Shown here: positions 27,497-37,548 of the stretch, piece by piece
How positions within the stretch are numbered: the first letter of the stretch is position 1
Layout of the letters: every line of letters begins with the position of its first letter
From: Agaribacterium haliotis
GTDB lineage: Bacteria > Pseudomonadota > Gammaproteobacteria > Pseudomonadales > Cellvibrionaceae
Length of the DNA stretch: 64,000 nt
Direction: 5' to 3'
Assembly (NCBI RefSeq): GCF_002312815.1
Contig: NZ_NKQJ01000001.1
Location: forward strand, 184,125-248,124
Notes under the pieces: generated by a model
What the model saw: the letters and a program-made list of their open reading frames with translations, nothing else
What the model was told of the DNA's origin: nothing
Database searches by the model: none
Position numbers and translations under genes: made by a program

Positions 27497-28318
27497 TCAA
27501 CAGCGATTGTCGGCTGATAGCGCCAAAAATGACGGCCCAACAGGGAATTGGGGCAAGCCAAAACTCTGCGGGTAAGCAACGTCCACAAGATAGAGCCCCC
27601 ACGGCGGCGCCGTTGCCCCAGCCAAACACCTATCCCGGCTTTCCAATACCGTTTTTATCCACTCCGGATCCTGGGCCCCGCGCCCCACCTCGACTAAGGA
27701 GCCGACGATATTGCGCACCATATGGTGTAAAAACGCATTTGCCTGCACCTCCATCACCCACAGCTGACCCTGCCTATACCAGCGTATAAACTCAAGCTTG
27801 CGTACCGGGCTGTGAGCCTGACACTGCGCTGCCCGAAAAGCACTGAAATCATGCTCGCCAAGCAAGTAGCTCGACGCGCGTTGCATTGCCTCGAGATTAA
27901 GCTCGTAGCTAAAGTGACTAACCTGACGCCCGAGCACGGCCGAGCGCGCTCGCGAGCAACGACCGACATAACGATAAGTGCGGCTGCCGGCGCTAAAACG
28001 CGCGTGAAACTCAGGCTCTACCTGCCTGGCCCACTGCACTCGAATACTATCGGGCAACTTGGTATTAACACCGAGTTGCCAGGCTTTGTCCGGGCGCTCG
28101 GCAAGCGTATCAAAGTGCAGCACTTGCCCAGTTGCGTGCACCCCGGCATCGGTTCTACCCGCACATACGCTCGTAATCGGCTCGCAGGCAATGGCTGTCA
28201 GTGCTGATTCGAGCGCTTCCTGTACCGTGTTTGCAGTGCTCTTTTGACGCTGAAAACCATTAAAATCCGCGCCGGCATACTCAAGCCCGATTGCTATACG
28301 GCGCATGCCCTCGGGCAT
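27497..28318 (-). CDS. truA: tRNA pseudouridine(38-40) synthase
   Basis: Modifies uridines 38-40 in the anticodon stem of many tRNAs. The catalytic Asp57 is in CAGRTDAGVHA and the C-terminal half carries FLHHMVRNIVGSL. The true start is uncertain: an ATG at 28318 (273 aa) has GGGTGT upstream, an ATG at 28306 (MRRIAIGLEY) has GAGGG close by, and a GTG/ATG pair at 28363/28360 is further out. It lies 163 bases before trpF and just beyond the fimV terminator, so it probably has its own weak promoter or relies on read-through. Confidence 0.93.
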   Translation of the reverse strand: MPEGMRRIAIGLEYAGADFNGFQRQKSTANTVQEALESALTAIACEPITSVCAGRTDAGVHATGQVLHFDTLAERPDKAWQLGVNTKLPDSIRVQWARQVEPEFHARFSAGSRTYRYVGRCSRARSAVLGRQVSHFSYELNLEAMQRASSYLLGEHDFSAFRAAQCQAHSPVRKLEFIRWYRQGQLWVMEVQANAFLHHMVRNIVGSLVEVGRGAQDPEWIKTVLESRDRCLAGATAPPWGLYLVDVAYPQSFGLPQFPVGPSFLALSADNRC

Positions 28319-28374
28319 CGATACACCCGTTTTGATCTCACAGTTTCGGCTATAGCTCATCACAAATTCAACTC

Positions 28375-28402
28375 AAAAAAAAAGGCCCGCTTAGGGCCTT
28401 TT
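28375..28402 (-). terminator. Intrinsic terminator of fimV
   Basis: On the minus strand AAAGGCCC-TAAGC-GGGCCTTT is an 8-bp perfect stem with a 5-base loop, followed at once by six more T residues. It begins 20 bases after the fimV stop. This is a textbook Rho-independent terminator separating fimV from truA. Confidence 0.92.
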
Positions 28403-28421
28403 AGCGTTACACCGCAGCGTA

Positions 28422-31400
28422 TTAATCACCGATGCGCTCGAGCAACTTCTGAGCTTCGGCTTTCTGCTCATCGTTACCTTCTGCAAGCACCTCATCAATA
28501 ATATCTTTGGCCCCGGCCATATCGCCCATATCGATGTAGGCGCCAGCGAGGTCAAGCTTGGTTGCCGTTTCATCGCTGTCACTGAGAAAATCGAGCGCCT
28601 CGTCGCCCTCTTCACCGCCGCTGAGCTCCGGCAGTTCAAAGTCGAGCTCTTCATCCTTAAGCTCAGCCGGCTCTTGCGAAGCAAGCGCTTCGGCCTCAGC
28701 AGGCTCGAGTACAGCGTCAGTATCGAGATCTGGAATTTCAAGCTCGGCTTCGAGATCCGGAATATCGGAATCGCCTTCTACGCTCAACTCGGGAACATCC
28801 AAATCAGAGACATCCAGCTCACCTTCGGCGTTATCTGCACCGAGCTCGGCTTCGAGATCAACGTCGCCAATTTCGGAGCCCATTGCCTCAAGCTCAGCGT
28901 CCATCGCATTCAGGTCAAAGGCCGTGCCAGTTAACGACAAGTCTTGTTCAGCCGGTTGCTCATTGCTCTCGGCTGGAGCTTCTGCACTGAGATCTGCAGT
29001 TAACTCATCATCGAGTTCAAGCTCAAAGTCGTCACTAGCTTCATTCAGAGTCTCTTCGCTGTGCTCACCGAGGCTCAAATCTGCCTCGAGATCAAGATCG
29101 GCATCCATATCCAAATCGAGGTCATCGCTGTCACCCAGATCAAGATCCAGTGCCTCAAGCCCGGCTTCAAGATCATCACTAAGGCTGCTTTGCTCATCAT
29201 CGTCACTGGCAAGGTCGAGCTCCAGAGCTTCCTCTTCAACCTCTGGCTCCTGCTCTGCATCGCCGTCAGTCTTAGTTAGTGACGCGGCAGCGCCACTTTC
29301 GAGCGCTTCGAGCTCGCTCAAATCAAACTCAACATCCTGATCGGTATTGCTCTCACCGAGATCGAGATCAAAACTGTCATCGAGATCCAGGCTGCTGTCG
29401 ATATCGACGTCGATGTCGGTGGTTTCTTTTGCAAGCTCAATACTTGCAGCCATATCGCCACTGGTATCGATCTCCGTCGCCGACTCGCCGGCATCGAAGT
29501 CGAATTCACCTAAGTCGAGCCCGCTATCATCGGACGGCTTTTCATAGAGCTCTGCCGATACATCGCCCAAATCAAGATCAAAATCCTGCTCTTCACCGCT
29601 TAACTCATCGGCGCCATCGTTTTCGAGATCACCCAAGTCAAACGAGAAGTCATCGCCCTCACCCGTTTCGGTCTCAGCATCTTCGACATAGGCGGTTTCG
29701 GCAAAATCACCGGCGCCGCTAATACCGTCGCGCATGGCCGACGCTCGCGAGATCAAGCCCTCAGAAGCACCATGGTTACGCAGCGCAGCATAATGTGGAT
29801 CAAAGGCCTCAGCATTGTTTTGCGCTGCATAGATTTCCAGTAGTTTCAGGCGCGCTTCGTGATGCTCAGGCTCCTGCTCCAGCGCCTTATTAAGCAACTC
29901 TTCGGCTTGATCGTATTTGCCGTAGGCGATGTAGATATCAGATTCAGCAACAACATCTTCGGTTTGAGCTTCGGGCGCTGTCTCGGGCTCTTCCTCAAAG
30001 ATGTCCTCAACTTGCTCCAAGGCCTCTTCCTGCTCGGCAAACTCATCTTGAATGGCCTCAGGCTGCTCATCAAAATCTTCTTGCTCAAAGGAGTCAAAGG
30101 CTTCTGGTTCGTCAAAGCTGGCGCTTTCGTCTTCAAATTCATCTTCATCCCAATCGTCATCGGAACGCTGGCGAATAACGAGGTAGACCACAACAACCAG
30201 GGCCACCACACCGGCAATAATAAATAGGATGTAGTCCATCACCATCGTCATAATCGATGGTGATGCCGCAGTATTGCTTACTGGCGCAGGCTTTTGAACT
30301 GGCGCCGGACTGGCTGGCTGCTCAGTCACTTCACTCTCGGCTGCGCTCTGTTCAACCTGAGCTTCGCTTGCTGCAAGCGCTTCTTCGCTGAGTACCTCAG
30401 CCTCGGCTTCGGTCGTCTCTTCCAGCTGCTCGGCTACCTGCTCACTCTCCTCGGCCAGTGTCTCCATGACCTCATCGGCAGTGCTTTCATCCACTTGTGT
30501 CTGGCGGGCATCCAGGCCTTCTTGCTCGGCAACTTGCTCTTCAGTCTCTGCGTTTGCAGCGGAAAGCTCCATTGCACGCAGTGTTTCGTTACTGACATCA
30601 ATCATGCTCTCGAGCGTGTCAATTTGCTCTTCGAGGTTACCGATTTTACCTTTGAGCTCACGGTTTTCGCTTTGTTTAGCATCGAGCGTTTCTTTGGTTG
30701 CACTTAGCTCCGCTTCGAGTTCATCACTGCCGCCAGCATCTGCGCCTTCACCGCCGCTTAAGCGGCCGCTCTCTGAGTCAAACTCTTGCTCCGGTGCACT
30801 CAACGAGAGACGGCCTTCGCTATCGCCGCTATCGTCATAGGCAGTAATCGAGCTGGTACTCGCTTCGATCGGTGCGGCAGCGCCACTGCGCCACGCTTCG
30901 TTGTGCGCCGACACCTGCTGCACAGCTTGAGCCTTGTTTAAGCTGACAATTTCGTCGCGATCGGGAATGCGCAAGATCTGGCCGGCCTTGAGCATATTGA
31001 TGTTGCCATTAATAAAGGCCTCGGGATTGGCCCGCTGCAATGCCATCATTGTCTGCTGCACGCTGACGCTTCGGTCGGGGCGCATGGCCAGGGCAATTTC
31101 CCAAAGCGTATCGTTGCGCTCAACCGTATAGTTGCTGCCGTCTATACGAGGCTTTGCCGGTGCCGGCGCAGCGGGAGTTTGAGTACTGGGGCTTTGGCGC
31201 TCAACCACAGCTGGCTCGCTGGCACTGCGACTGGCCGCAGCCTGCTGAGCCTCGGAGCGACCCTCGTCGTAGGATGCGCGCGGGTTGTAGCGCTCGGTGT
31301 CACTGCCAGAGCTGCTCGCGGCGGGCTCAGAGCGAGCCGGCGCCTGACTAATGGTTTGAGTTTGCACCGCCGCAACCGGCGCTGCACTTTGATCGGAATA

Positions 31401-31796
31401 TACCGGGAGGTCTAATAACAGCGTGTACTCGCGCAGCAATTTGCCGCTGGGCCAACGAGCTTCAAGTACAAAATCAAGGAAGGGCTCTCTAATTGGGCTC
31501 TGAGAATATACCTTGATAACCGGGCCGCCCGGCGCATTGAGATCGACTTTGTATTTGAGCGCGGTCAAGTGAAAGCTTCGGTCAACACCTAAGCGCTCAA
31601 ACGCTTCCGGGGAAGCTAACTGCACAAGAATTTCGTCTTCGGTAAGCTGCCTTACTTCCAACAGCTCGATTTCGGCGTCTAAGCGCTGATTAAGATGGGA
31701 TTTTAAGGAGATATCCCCAAGTCCCAGCGCAGCCACTGTACTTGCACATAACGTGGTGGCGGATGCCAGAATTAAGGATGCTATTCGACGCCCCAT
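28422..31796 (-). CDS. fimV: FimV-family pilus assembly / polar hub protein
   Basis: Large inner-membrane protein (1124 aa) that, with type IV pilus parts, controls twitching and in Pseudomonas and Vibrio organises the cell pole. Order of parts: signal peptide (MGRRIASLILASATTLCAS), the N-terminal FimV domain (GLGDISLKSHLNQRLDAEI), a LysM peptidoglycan-binding domain (about residues 221-275, YTVERNDTLWEIALAM), a coiled-coil (about 380-430), one membrane helix (about 519-541, LFIIAGVVALVVVVYLVI), a very acidic cytosolic region with a TPR (YIAYGKYDQAEELL), and the conserved C-terminal cap (LAGAYIDMGDMAGAKDII). I start at the ATG at 31796, which gives a signal peptide and has AAGGA upstream; the frame runs on to 31913. 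Confidence 0.94.
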   Translation of the reverse strand: MGRRIASLILASATTLCASTVAALGLGDISLKSHLNQRLDAEIELLEVRQLTEDEILVQLASPEAFERLGVDRSFHLTALKYKVDLNAPGGPVIKVYSQSPIREPFLDFVLEARWPSGKLLREYTLLLDLPVYSDQSAAPVAAVQTQTISQAPARSEPAASSSGSDTERYNPRASYDEGRSEAQQAAASRSASEPAVVERQSPSTQTPAAPAPAKPRIDGSNYTVERNDTLWEIALAMRPDRSVSVQQTMMALQRANPEAFINGNINMLKAGQILRIPDRDEIVSLNKAQAVQQVSAHNEAWRSGAAAPIEASTSSITAYDDSGDSEGRLSLSAPEQEFDSESGRLSGGEGADAGGSDELEAELSATKETLDAKQSENRELKGKIGNLEEQIDTLESMIDVSNETLRAMELSAANAETEEQVAEQEGLDARQTQVDESTADEVMETLAEESEQVAEQLEETTEAEAEVLSEEALAASEAQVEQSAAESEVTEQPASPAPVQKPAPVSNTAASPSIMTMVMDYILFIIAGVVALVVVVYLVIRQRSDDDWDEDEFEDESASFDEPEAFDSFEQEDFDEQPEAIQDEFAEQEEALEQVEDIFEEEPETAPEAQTEDVVAESDIYIAYGKYDQAEELLNKALEQEPEHHEARLKLLEIYAAQNNAEAFDPHYAALRNHGASEGLISRASAMRDGISGAGDFAETAYVEDAETETGEGDDFSFDLGDLENDGADELSGEEQDFDLDLGDVSAELYEKPSDDSGLDLGEFDFDAGESATEIDTSGDMAASIELAKETTDIDVDIDSSLDLDDSFDLDLGESNTDQDVEFDLSELEALESGAAASLTKTDGDAEQEPEVEEEALELDLASDDDEQSSLSDDLEAGLEALDLDLGDSDDLDLDMDADLDLEADLSLGEHSEETLNEASDDFELELDDELTADLSAEAPAESNEQPAEQDLSLTGTAFDLNAMDAELEAMGSEIGDVDLEAELGADNAEGELDVSDLDVPELSVEGDSDIPDLEAELEIPDLDTDAVLEPAEAEALASQEPAELKDEELDFELPELSGGEEGDEALDFLSDSDETATKLDLAGAYIDMGDMAGAKDIIDEVLAEGNDEQKAEAQKLLERIGD

Positions 31797-31971
31797 AAAG
31801 GTCTTCCTTACTTTGCTAGAAGCTTCTACACGATCCGGTCGCGAACCCGGCCGTTTTAACAGTGTCATCGCAGTGAACGAGAATCTGAGTGACACTTTTT
31901 TCACCATAAACAAGAGTTAAAGCAGAACCCTTCGCCATAAAAGCTAGAATGGTTCTTCACTATCGCACGTA

Positions 31972-32000
31972 AGTATTCAGGATAAATAGGTTTTTTTCAA
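31972..32000 (-). promoter_or_regulatory. Putative sigma-70 promoter of fimV
   Basis: Minus strand TTGAAA (31995-32000) and AATACT (31972-31977) are spaced by exactly 17 bases. The predicted transcript would have a leader of about 170 bases before the ATG at 31796, long enough for regulation. Confidence 0.55.
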
Positions 32001-32100
32001 CTTTATAACCCAGAAGTATGACCTGGCGCGGCGACAGACTAAGCTTAGGTCAATTTTTTGACATGATCAGAAAAAAATGGGGAAAGAAATAAGACAAATA

Positions 32101-32133
32101 CTCAAGCGGAGCGCGTCTGCCACCCCGCTTGAG
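32101..32133 (-). terminator. Probable terminator of the leu-asd operon
   Basis: CTCAAGCGG and CCGCTTGAG form a perfect 9-bp stem with a 15-base loop, 12 bases after the asd stop. The minus strand continues with a T-rich but interrupted tract (TATTTGTCTTATTTC). The long loop and broken T-run make it weaker than the fimV terminator. Confidence 0.6.
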
Positions 32134-32145
32134 CAGGCCGGTGAA

Positions 32146-33252
32146 TCAGGCCTCTTTCAGTATGCGCAGCATACGTCTCAGCGGTTCGGCCGCCCCCCAG
32201 AGCAACTGATCACCGACACTAAAGGCGTTGAGAAAATCAGGCCCCATGTTCATTTTGCGAATGCGGCCCACCGGCACAGTCAAAGTGCCCGTTGTCGCGG
32301 TCGGGCTGAGCTGCGTTAAGCTCAGATCTCTGTCGTTGTCGACCACTTTAACCCAGTCATTGGCAGAGGCAAGCATCTCGTAAACTTCATCGAGCGGCAC
32401 ATCTTTACTGAGCTTGATAGTAAAGGCCTGGCTGTGACAGCGCATGGCACCGATGCGAACACAGGTGCCATCGACAGCGATGGGCTTGCCGTCAATGCCG
32501 AGAATTTTATTGGTCTCAGCCTGGCCTTTCCACTCTTCTTTACTCTGGCCATTATCGAGTTGTTTATCGATAAATGGCAGCAGTGAGCCCGCCAAGGGGG
32601 CGCCAAACTCACTGATGCTCAAGTCGCCGCGCATCTTTTCGGTGACCTTGCGGTCGATGTCGAGAATCGCCGAGGCCGGGTCGGCCAGCTCATCTGCAAC
32701 ACAGTCGCGCAGCTCGCCCATCTGCGTCAACAGCTCGCGCATATTGCGCGCGCCCGCGCCAGATGCAGCCTGATACGTCATTGAGCTAACCCACTCAACC
32801 AGGTTGTGCTTAAACAAACCACCAAGCGCCATCAGCATCAAGCTGACTGTGCAGTTACCGCCGATATAGTTCTTAATACCTTTGGCAAGACCGTCGCGGA
32901 TCACACCGTCGTTGACTGGGTCGAGCACTAAAATGGCGTCGTCACTCATACGAAGTGAGCTCGCTGCGTCAATCCAGTAACCACTCCAGCCTGCTTTGCG
33001 CAACGGCTCAAACACTTTTGCCGTGTAATCGCCGCCCTGACAGCTGACAATCGCATCGAGCTGCTTGAGCGCTTCCAGATCAAACGCATCTTTCAGGGCC
33101 GGCGTATCCCGACCGACATCCGGACCCTGACCACCGACGTTTGAGGTGGTAAAAAACTCTGGCTCGATATCGGCAAAGTCGTTTTCTTCCAACATGCGGC
33201 CCATAAGCACGGAACCGACCATGCCGCGCCAACCTACAAATCCTACCTTCAT
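32146..33252 (-). CDS. asd: Aspartate-semialdehyde dehydrogenase
   Basis: NADPH-dependent reduction of aspartyl phosphate to the semialdehyde, the branch point to lysine/diaminopimelate, threonine and methionine. The 368-aa protein has the N-terminal [13 protein letters not shown] nucleotide site, catalytic Cys134 in [12 protein letters not shown] and His273 in AMRCHSQAF, matching the E. coli type. It follows leuB by 54 bases and precedes fimV, the usual Pseudomonas order. Confidence 0.96.
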   Translation of the reverse strand: MKVGFVGWRGMVGSVLMGRMLEENDFADIEPEFFTTSNVGGQGPDVGRDTPALKDAFDLEALKQLDAIVSCQGGDYTAKVFEPLRKAGWSGYWIDAASSLRMSDDAILVLDPVNDGVIRDGLAKGIKNYIGGNCTVSLMLMALGGLFKHNLVEWVSSMTYQAASGAGARNMRELLTQMGELRDCVADELADPASAILDIDRKVTEKMRGDLSISEFGAPLAGSLLPFIDKQLDNGQSKEEWKGQAETNKILGIDGKPIAVDGTCVRIGAMRCHSQAFTIKLSKDVPLDEVYEMLASANDWVKVVDNDRDLSLTQLSPTATTGTLTVPVGRIRKMNMGPDFLNAFSVGDQLLWGAAEPLRRMLRILKEA

Positions 33253-33306
33253 TATCTACTCTCTTATATTCTTGTCTTCAGCGCGCAACTAAGAGCGCAC
33301 TGAAAT

Positions 33307-34383
33307 CTAAAGCAATGCGGCAACAACCGCGTCACCAAGTGCTTGTGTCGACACTTTGTCACACCCTTCAGACCATATGTCGGCCGAGCGCAGGCCTTGA
33401 TCTAAGACCTTGCCAACCGCCGCCTCGATCGCATCTGCGGCTTCAGCTTCGGCCAGGGAATAACGCAGCATCATGGCCGCCGACAAAATAGTCGCCAGCG
33501 GGTTGGCGATGCCCTGCCCGGCAATATCGGGGGCCGAGCCGTGCACCGGCTCATACAGGCCAAAACCATCGCTGTTTAACGACGCCGATGGCAACATGCC
33601 AATTGAACCGGTCAGCATGGCCGCGGTGTCGGACAAGATATCGCCAAACATATTGCCGGTCACAATCACATCAAACTGCTTTGGCTCGCGCACCAACTGC
33701 ATCGCGGCGTTGTCGACATACATATGGCTGAGCTCAACTTCGGGGTATTCCGGCGCTAAACCCTGCATAACTTCACGCCACAATACCGTTGCCTCAAGCA
33801 CATTGGCCTTGTCGACACTGCAAACTTTTTTGTTGCGCTTCATAGCCATTTCAAAGGCGTTGCGGCCGATGCGCTCAACCTCGTGCTCGGCGTAAACATA
33901 GGTGTTGTAGCCCTGGCGCTCGCCGTTATCCAAACGGCGAATACCGCGCGGCTCACCAAAATAGATACCGCCGGTCAGCTCGCGCACAATTAAAATATCG
34001 AGGCCGGCCACCAGTTCGCGCTTCAGCGACGAGGCGTCGGCCAATTGCGGGTACAAAATCGCCGGGCGCAGATTGGCAAACAGGCCGAGCTCGTAGCGAA
34101 TTTTCAGCAGGCCTTTTTCGGGGCGAATGCTCGCATCCATGGTGTCCCACTTGGGCCCACCAACCGAGCCCATCAGCACCGCTTCAGCTGCGCGACACTT
34201 TTCCAAAGTCGAGTTTGCCAGCGGTAAACCGTGCTCATCAATCGCCGCGCCGCCGATTAACTCTTCTTCAAACTTGAGCTTCAAGCCGAACTTTTTATCG
34301 ACACACTCAAGCACCTTTACCGCTTCAGCGATAATTTCCGGGCCAATGCCGTCTCCGGGTAGCAATACAATTTTTCTTGTCAA
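33307..34383 (-). CDS. leuB: 3-isopropylmalate dehydrogenase
   Basis: Oxidises and decarboxylates 3-isopropylmalate in leucine synthesis. A 358-aa enzyme with [11 protein letters not shown] at the N terminus, substrate arginines around [10 protein letters not shown], and the C-terminal [13 protein letters not shown] place the start at a TTG (34383), eight bases after GGAG, because it begins right at the conserved core ([10 protein letters not shown]). The alternative at 34419 overlaps leuD by 22 bases and adds 12 residues that look non-native. No methyltransferase gene separates it from leuD, unlike Pseudomonas. Confidence 0.94.
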   Translation of the reverse strand: MTRKIVLLPGDGIGPEIIAEAVKVLECVDKKFGLKLKFEEELIGGAAIDEHGLPLANSTLEKCRAAEAVLMGSVGGPKWDTMDASIRPEKGLLKIRYELGLFANLRPAILYPQLADASSLKRELVAGLDILIVRELTGGIYFGEPRGIRRLDNGERQGYNTYVYAEHEVERIGRNAFEMAMKRNKKVCSVDKANVLEATVLWREVMQGLAPEYPEVELSHMYVDNAAMQLVREPKQFDVIVTGNMFGDILSDTAAMLTGSIGMLPSASLNSDGFGLYEPVHGSAPDIAGQGIANPLATILSAAMMLRYSLAEAEAADAIEAAVGKVLDQGLRSADIWSEGCDKVSTQALGDAVVAALL

Positions 34384-34397
34384 AACTCTTACTCCAA

Positions 34398-35042
34398 TTA
34401 ATCCAGAGAAAACAACCAAGGCGACTCGGCCTTAAGTTTTTCCTCGTACGCGCGAATTTTATCCGCGTCTTTTAAGGTCAAGCTGATATCGTCAAAGCCA
34501 TTAATCAGGCAATATTTTCGAAACTCGTCGATTTCAAAGCGATAACTTTTGCCGCTCGGGCTCACAACTTTTTGCTCCGGCAAGTCAACGGTCAGCTGGT
34601 AAGCTTGTGTTGCGTAGAGCGCTTCAAATAACTCATCGACATCGGACTCAGCCAACACAATCGGCAACATGCCATTTTTAAAGCAGTTGTTGTAGAAAAT
34701 ATCGGCAAAGCTCGGGGCAATAATCGCGCGAAAACCGTATTCATCCAAAGCCCACGGCGCGTGCTCACGACTGGAACCACAGCCGAAGTTTTCGCGCGTC
34801 AACAATATACTCGCCCCCTGATAGCGCGCCTGATTTAACGCAAAATCTGGGTTTAAGGGGCGCGAGCTGTTGTCTTTACCCGGCTCACCAACATCGAGAT
34901 AACGCAGCTCATCAAAGGCGTTAGGGCCAAAGCCTGTGCGCTTGATGCTTTTTAAAAACTGCTTTGGAATGATTAGGTCGGTATCGACATTTGCCCTGTC
35001 CATAGGACCGACAAGACCAGTATGCACTGTAAACTGTTTCAT
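34398..35042 (-). CDS. leuD: 3-isopropylmalate dehydratase small subunit
   Basis: Small (swivelling) subunit that isomerises isopropylmalate together with LeuC. The 214-aa protein has [14 protein letters not shown] near the N terminus and the active-site loop [15 protein letters not shown]. The ATG at 35042 is preceded by AGGGG, and the frame's extension to 35075 enters leuC. leuC ends ten bases upstream. Confidence 0.96.
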   Translation of the reverse strand: MKQFTVHTGLVGPMDRANVDTDLIIPKQFLKSIKRTGFGPNAFDELRYLDVGEPGKDNSSRPLNPDFALNQARYQGASILLTRENFGCGSSREHAPWALDEYGFRAIIAPSFADIFYNNCFKNGMLPIVLAESDVDELFEALYATQAYQLTVDLPEQKVVSPSGKSYRFEIDEFRKYCLINGFDDISLTLKDADKIRAYEEKLKAESPWLFSLD

Positions 35043-35052
35043 TATTAGCCCC

Positions 35053-36471
35053 TTAAAACTCGCGAACATCAACAAAGTGACCGGCCACGCCGGCGGCCGC
35101 CGCCATCGCCGGGCTCACCAGGTGCGTGCGGCCACCGTAGCCTTGACGCCCCTCAAAGTTGCGATTGGAGGTCGAGGCGCAGTGCTCACCCTCTTCAAGC
35201 CGGTCGGCGTTCATCGCCAGACACATCGAACAGCCCGGTTCGCGCCACTCAAAACCAGCTTCGACAAAAATTTTATCCAGGCCTTCGCGCTCGGCCTGCG
35301 CTTTCACCGCACCCGACCCGGGCACAACAATGGCTTCTTTTACTGAAGCCGATTTTTTACGGCCTTTGACGACCGCTGCGGCCGCGCGCATATCTTCAAT
35401 GCGCGAGTTGGTGCACGAGCCGATAAATACTCGATCGACATGGATATCGGCAATCGCCTGACCGCCCTCAAGCCCCATATATTCCAAGGCGCGCTCGATG
35501 CCACGTTTTTTCACATCGTCGCCCGCATCTTCAGGTCTGGGTACCTTCGCACTGACCGGCAACACCATCTCCGGTGATGTGCCCCAGCTGACCTGCGGGG
35601 CGATATCGGCGCCGTTGAGCTCGACCACTTTGTCAAACTCGGCGTCTGCGTCGCTGTAAAGCTCGCGCCACGCCGCTTCTGCGGCTTCCTGCTGCGCTTC
35701 ATTTGGCGCCAGAAAACGGCCGCGCACATAGTCAATGGTGATGTCGTCGACCGCCACCATGCCCGCGCGCGCGCCCGCTTCAATTGCCATGTTACAGACG
35801 GTCAAGCGACCTTCCATGCTCATATTGCGGAATACTTCACCGCCAAATTCAATGGCGTAGCCGGTGCCACCTGCGGTACCAATTTTGCCGATAATGGCCA
35901 AAACAACATCTTTTGGGCTGACACCTGCGCCAAGCTCACCGTCGACTTTGACCAACATATTTTTCATTTTTTTGGCAACCAGGCACTGCGTCGCAAGTAC
36001 GTGCTCAACCTCAGAGGTGCCAATACCAAAAGCCAAAGCGCCGACGGCGCCGTTGGTCGATGTGTGCGAATCGCCACAGACAATGGTCATGCCGGGCAGG
36101 CAAGCGCCGGTCTCAGGGCCGACAACATGCACAATGCCCTGGCGCTGATCGTTGATCTTAAACTCGGTGATACCCAATTCATCGCAGTTTTCATCGAGGG
36201 TTTTTACCTGAATACGCGAAATGGGGTCTTCAATGCCGTCGACCCCGCTGGCGCGCTCGTTCGCGGTGGTCGGCACATTGTGATCCGGCGTCGCCAACAC
36301 CGAGCCAACGCGCCAGGGTTTGCGGCCGGCCAAACGCAGGCCTTCAAAGGCCTGAGGTGAGGTCACTTCGTGCACAATATGTCTATCGATATAAATAAGC
36401 GCCGAGCCATCGTCGCGCTCACTGACAACGTGGGCTTGCCACAATTTGTCGTACAGGGTTTTTGCTGCCAT
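35053..36471 (-). CDS. leuC: 3-isopropylmalate dehydratase large subunit
   Basis: Aconitase-family enzyme with a 4Fe-4S cluster; 472 aa. The cluster ligands are Cys353 in GSCTNSR and Cys414/Cys417 in CSMC, and the substrate region shows [10 protein letters not shown]. The start at 36471 ([11 protein letters not shown]) is the family start; the frame continues to 36582 without homology. It heads leuC-leuD-leuB-asd and is divergent from a LysR regulator, which probably controls it. Confidence 0.96.
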   Translation of the reverse strand: MAAKTLYDKLWQAHVVSERDDGSALIYIDRHIVHEVTSPQAFEGLRLAGRKPWRVGSVLATPDHNVPTTANERASGVDGIEDPISRIQVKTLDENCDELGITEFKINDQRQGIVHVVGPETGACLPGMTIVCGDSHTSTNGAVGALAFGIGTSEVEHVLATQCLVAKKMKNMLVKVDGELGAGVSPKDVVLAIIGKIGTAGGTGYAIEFGGEVFRNMSMEGRLTVCNMAIEAGARAGMVAVDDITIDYVRGRFLAPNEAQQEAAEAAWRELYSDADAEFDKVVELNGADIAPQVSWGTSPEMVLPVSAKVPRPEDAGDDVKKRGIERALEYMGLEGGQAIADIHVDRVFIGSCTNSRIEDMRAAAAVVKGRKKSASVKEAIVVPGSGAVKAQAEREGLDKIFVEAGFEWREPGCSMCLAMNADRLEEGEHCASTSNRNFEGRQGYGGRTHLVSPAMAAAAGVAGHFVDVREF

Positions 36472-36613
36472 CGCCTTTGCTCTCAAAGCTGATTTAGGTT
36501 GCTCGGTAGGTCTGTCTGGCTCGCCGTCAGTGCGGCAAGCCCCGATTGAAACTTTCTGCTGCGCCCTATTGTAGCCAGTCAAACAAATAACTCAAATTCA
36601 TTATTTTTATATT

Positions 36614-36627
36614 TTGCATAAATGTAA
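36614..36627. promoter_or_regulatory. Imperfect dyad in the leuC / LysR divergent region
   Basis: TTGCATAAATGTAA reads as arms TTGCAT and ATGTAA in an AT-rich stretch 41 bases before the LysR GTG start and 143 bases before leuC. It has the T-N11-A form expected of LysR-type operators. The match is short, so this is only a candidate. Confidence 0.35.
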
Positions 36628-36667
36628 GTTATAGTTATACGCGATAAACAATGAGTACAAAACGCCT

Positions 36668-37537
36668 GTGGATACCGAAGCCCTCAAAGCCTTTGTGAGC
36701 ATCGCTAAAAGCGGCTCATTTTCCAACGCCGCACAACAGCTGCACCTAAGCCAGCCGGCGATCAGCAAACGCATTGCACGCCTGGAAGAGCAACTGAATC
36801 ACCGCCTGCTCGACCGCCTCGGGCGCGACCTGCAATTAACCGAAGCCGGGCAACTACTGCTGCCAAGAGCCGAGGCTATTTTATTGGAGCTGCGCGAAAC
36901 CGAGCGCCGCGTCCGAGAGCTCAGCGGTGAAATCATCGGCAACCTCAGTGTCGCCACCAGCCACCATGTCGGCCTCCATCACCTGCCCCCCATACTTCGG
37001 GCGTTTGCCTCCAAGCACAGTCACGTCAACCTGCAGTTCGAATTTCTCGATTCCGAGCAAGCCCATGCCAAGGTACTCGCCGGCGACTGTGAATTTGCCA
37101 TTATCACCCTCGCGCCCAAAATTGAAGCGCCGCTCAGCTGCGTTGAATTGTGGCAAGACCCGCTGGAAGTCGTGGTCAGCAAACAGCATCAACTGGCTAA
37201 AAAAAATAAGGTTGAACTGGCTGATCTTGCCAAAGAAAGTGCAATCTTGCCCGATCTCAATACCTATACCGGCCGCTTAATCAAAGATGCGTTTGAACAG
37301 CACCAGCTCAGTATCAAAACCAATATGGCAACCAATTATCTTGAGACCATAAAAATGATGGTCAGTGTCGGGCTCGGCTGGAGCATCTTGCCGGCTACCA
37401 TGGTCGATGAGCAATTGACAAAGTTAAACATCAAAGAGCTAAAAATTAGCCGCACGCTCGGCTTGATTCAGCATAAAAAACGCAGCCTCAGCAACGCCGG
37501 CCGCGCTTTTTACGACTGTGTTATGCGTATGCGTTAA
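36668..37537 (+). CDS. LysR-family transcriptional regulator divergent from leuC
   Basis: A 289-aa regulator with an N-terminal winged helix-turn-helix (residues 1-60, FVSIAKSGSFSNAAQQLHLS, then QPAISKRIARLEEQL) and a periplasmic-binding-like effector domain from about residue 90. The start is GTG. The same type of regulator stands divergent from leuC in Pseudomonas and relatives, suggesting control of leucine synthesis with a leucine-pathway metabolite as effector, but the effector cannot be read. It converges on the unknown gene at 37549-38562 with an 11-base gap. Confidence 0.92.
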   Translation: MDTEALKAFVSIAKSGSFSNAAQQLHLSQPAISKRIARLEEQLNHRLLDRLGRDLQLTEAGQLLLPRAEAILLELRETERRVRELSGEIIGNLSVATSHHVGLHHLPPILRAFASKHSHVNLQFEFLDSEQAHAKVLAGDCEFAIITLAPKIEAPLSCVELWQDPLEVVVSKQHQLAKKNKVELADLAKESAILPDLNTYTGRLIKDAFEQHQLSIKTNMATNYLETIKMMVSVGLGWSILPATMVDEQLTKLNIKELKISRTLGLIQHKKRSLSNAGRAFYDCVMRMR

Positions 37538-37548
37538 CGTGTAGAAAA

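Noticed and set aside
28558..29722. Long plus-strand frames rich in Ser or Arg/His opposite fimV
   Set aside because: They arise from the Asp/Glu-rich repeats of fimV read on the other strand; compositions are extreme, there are no ribosome-binding sites and no recognisable domains.
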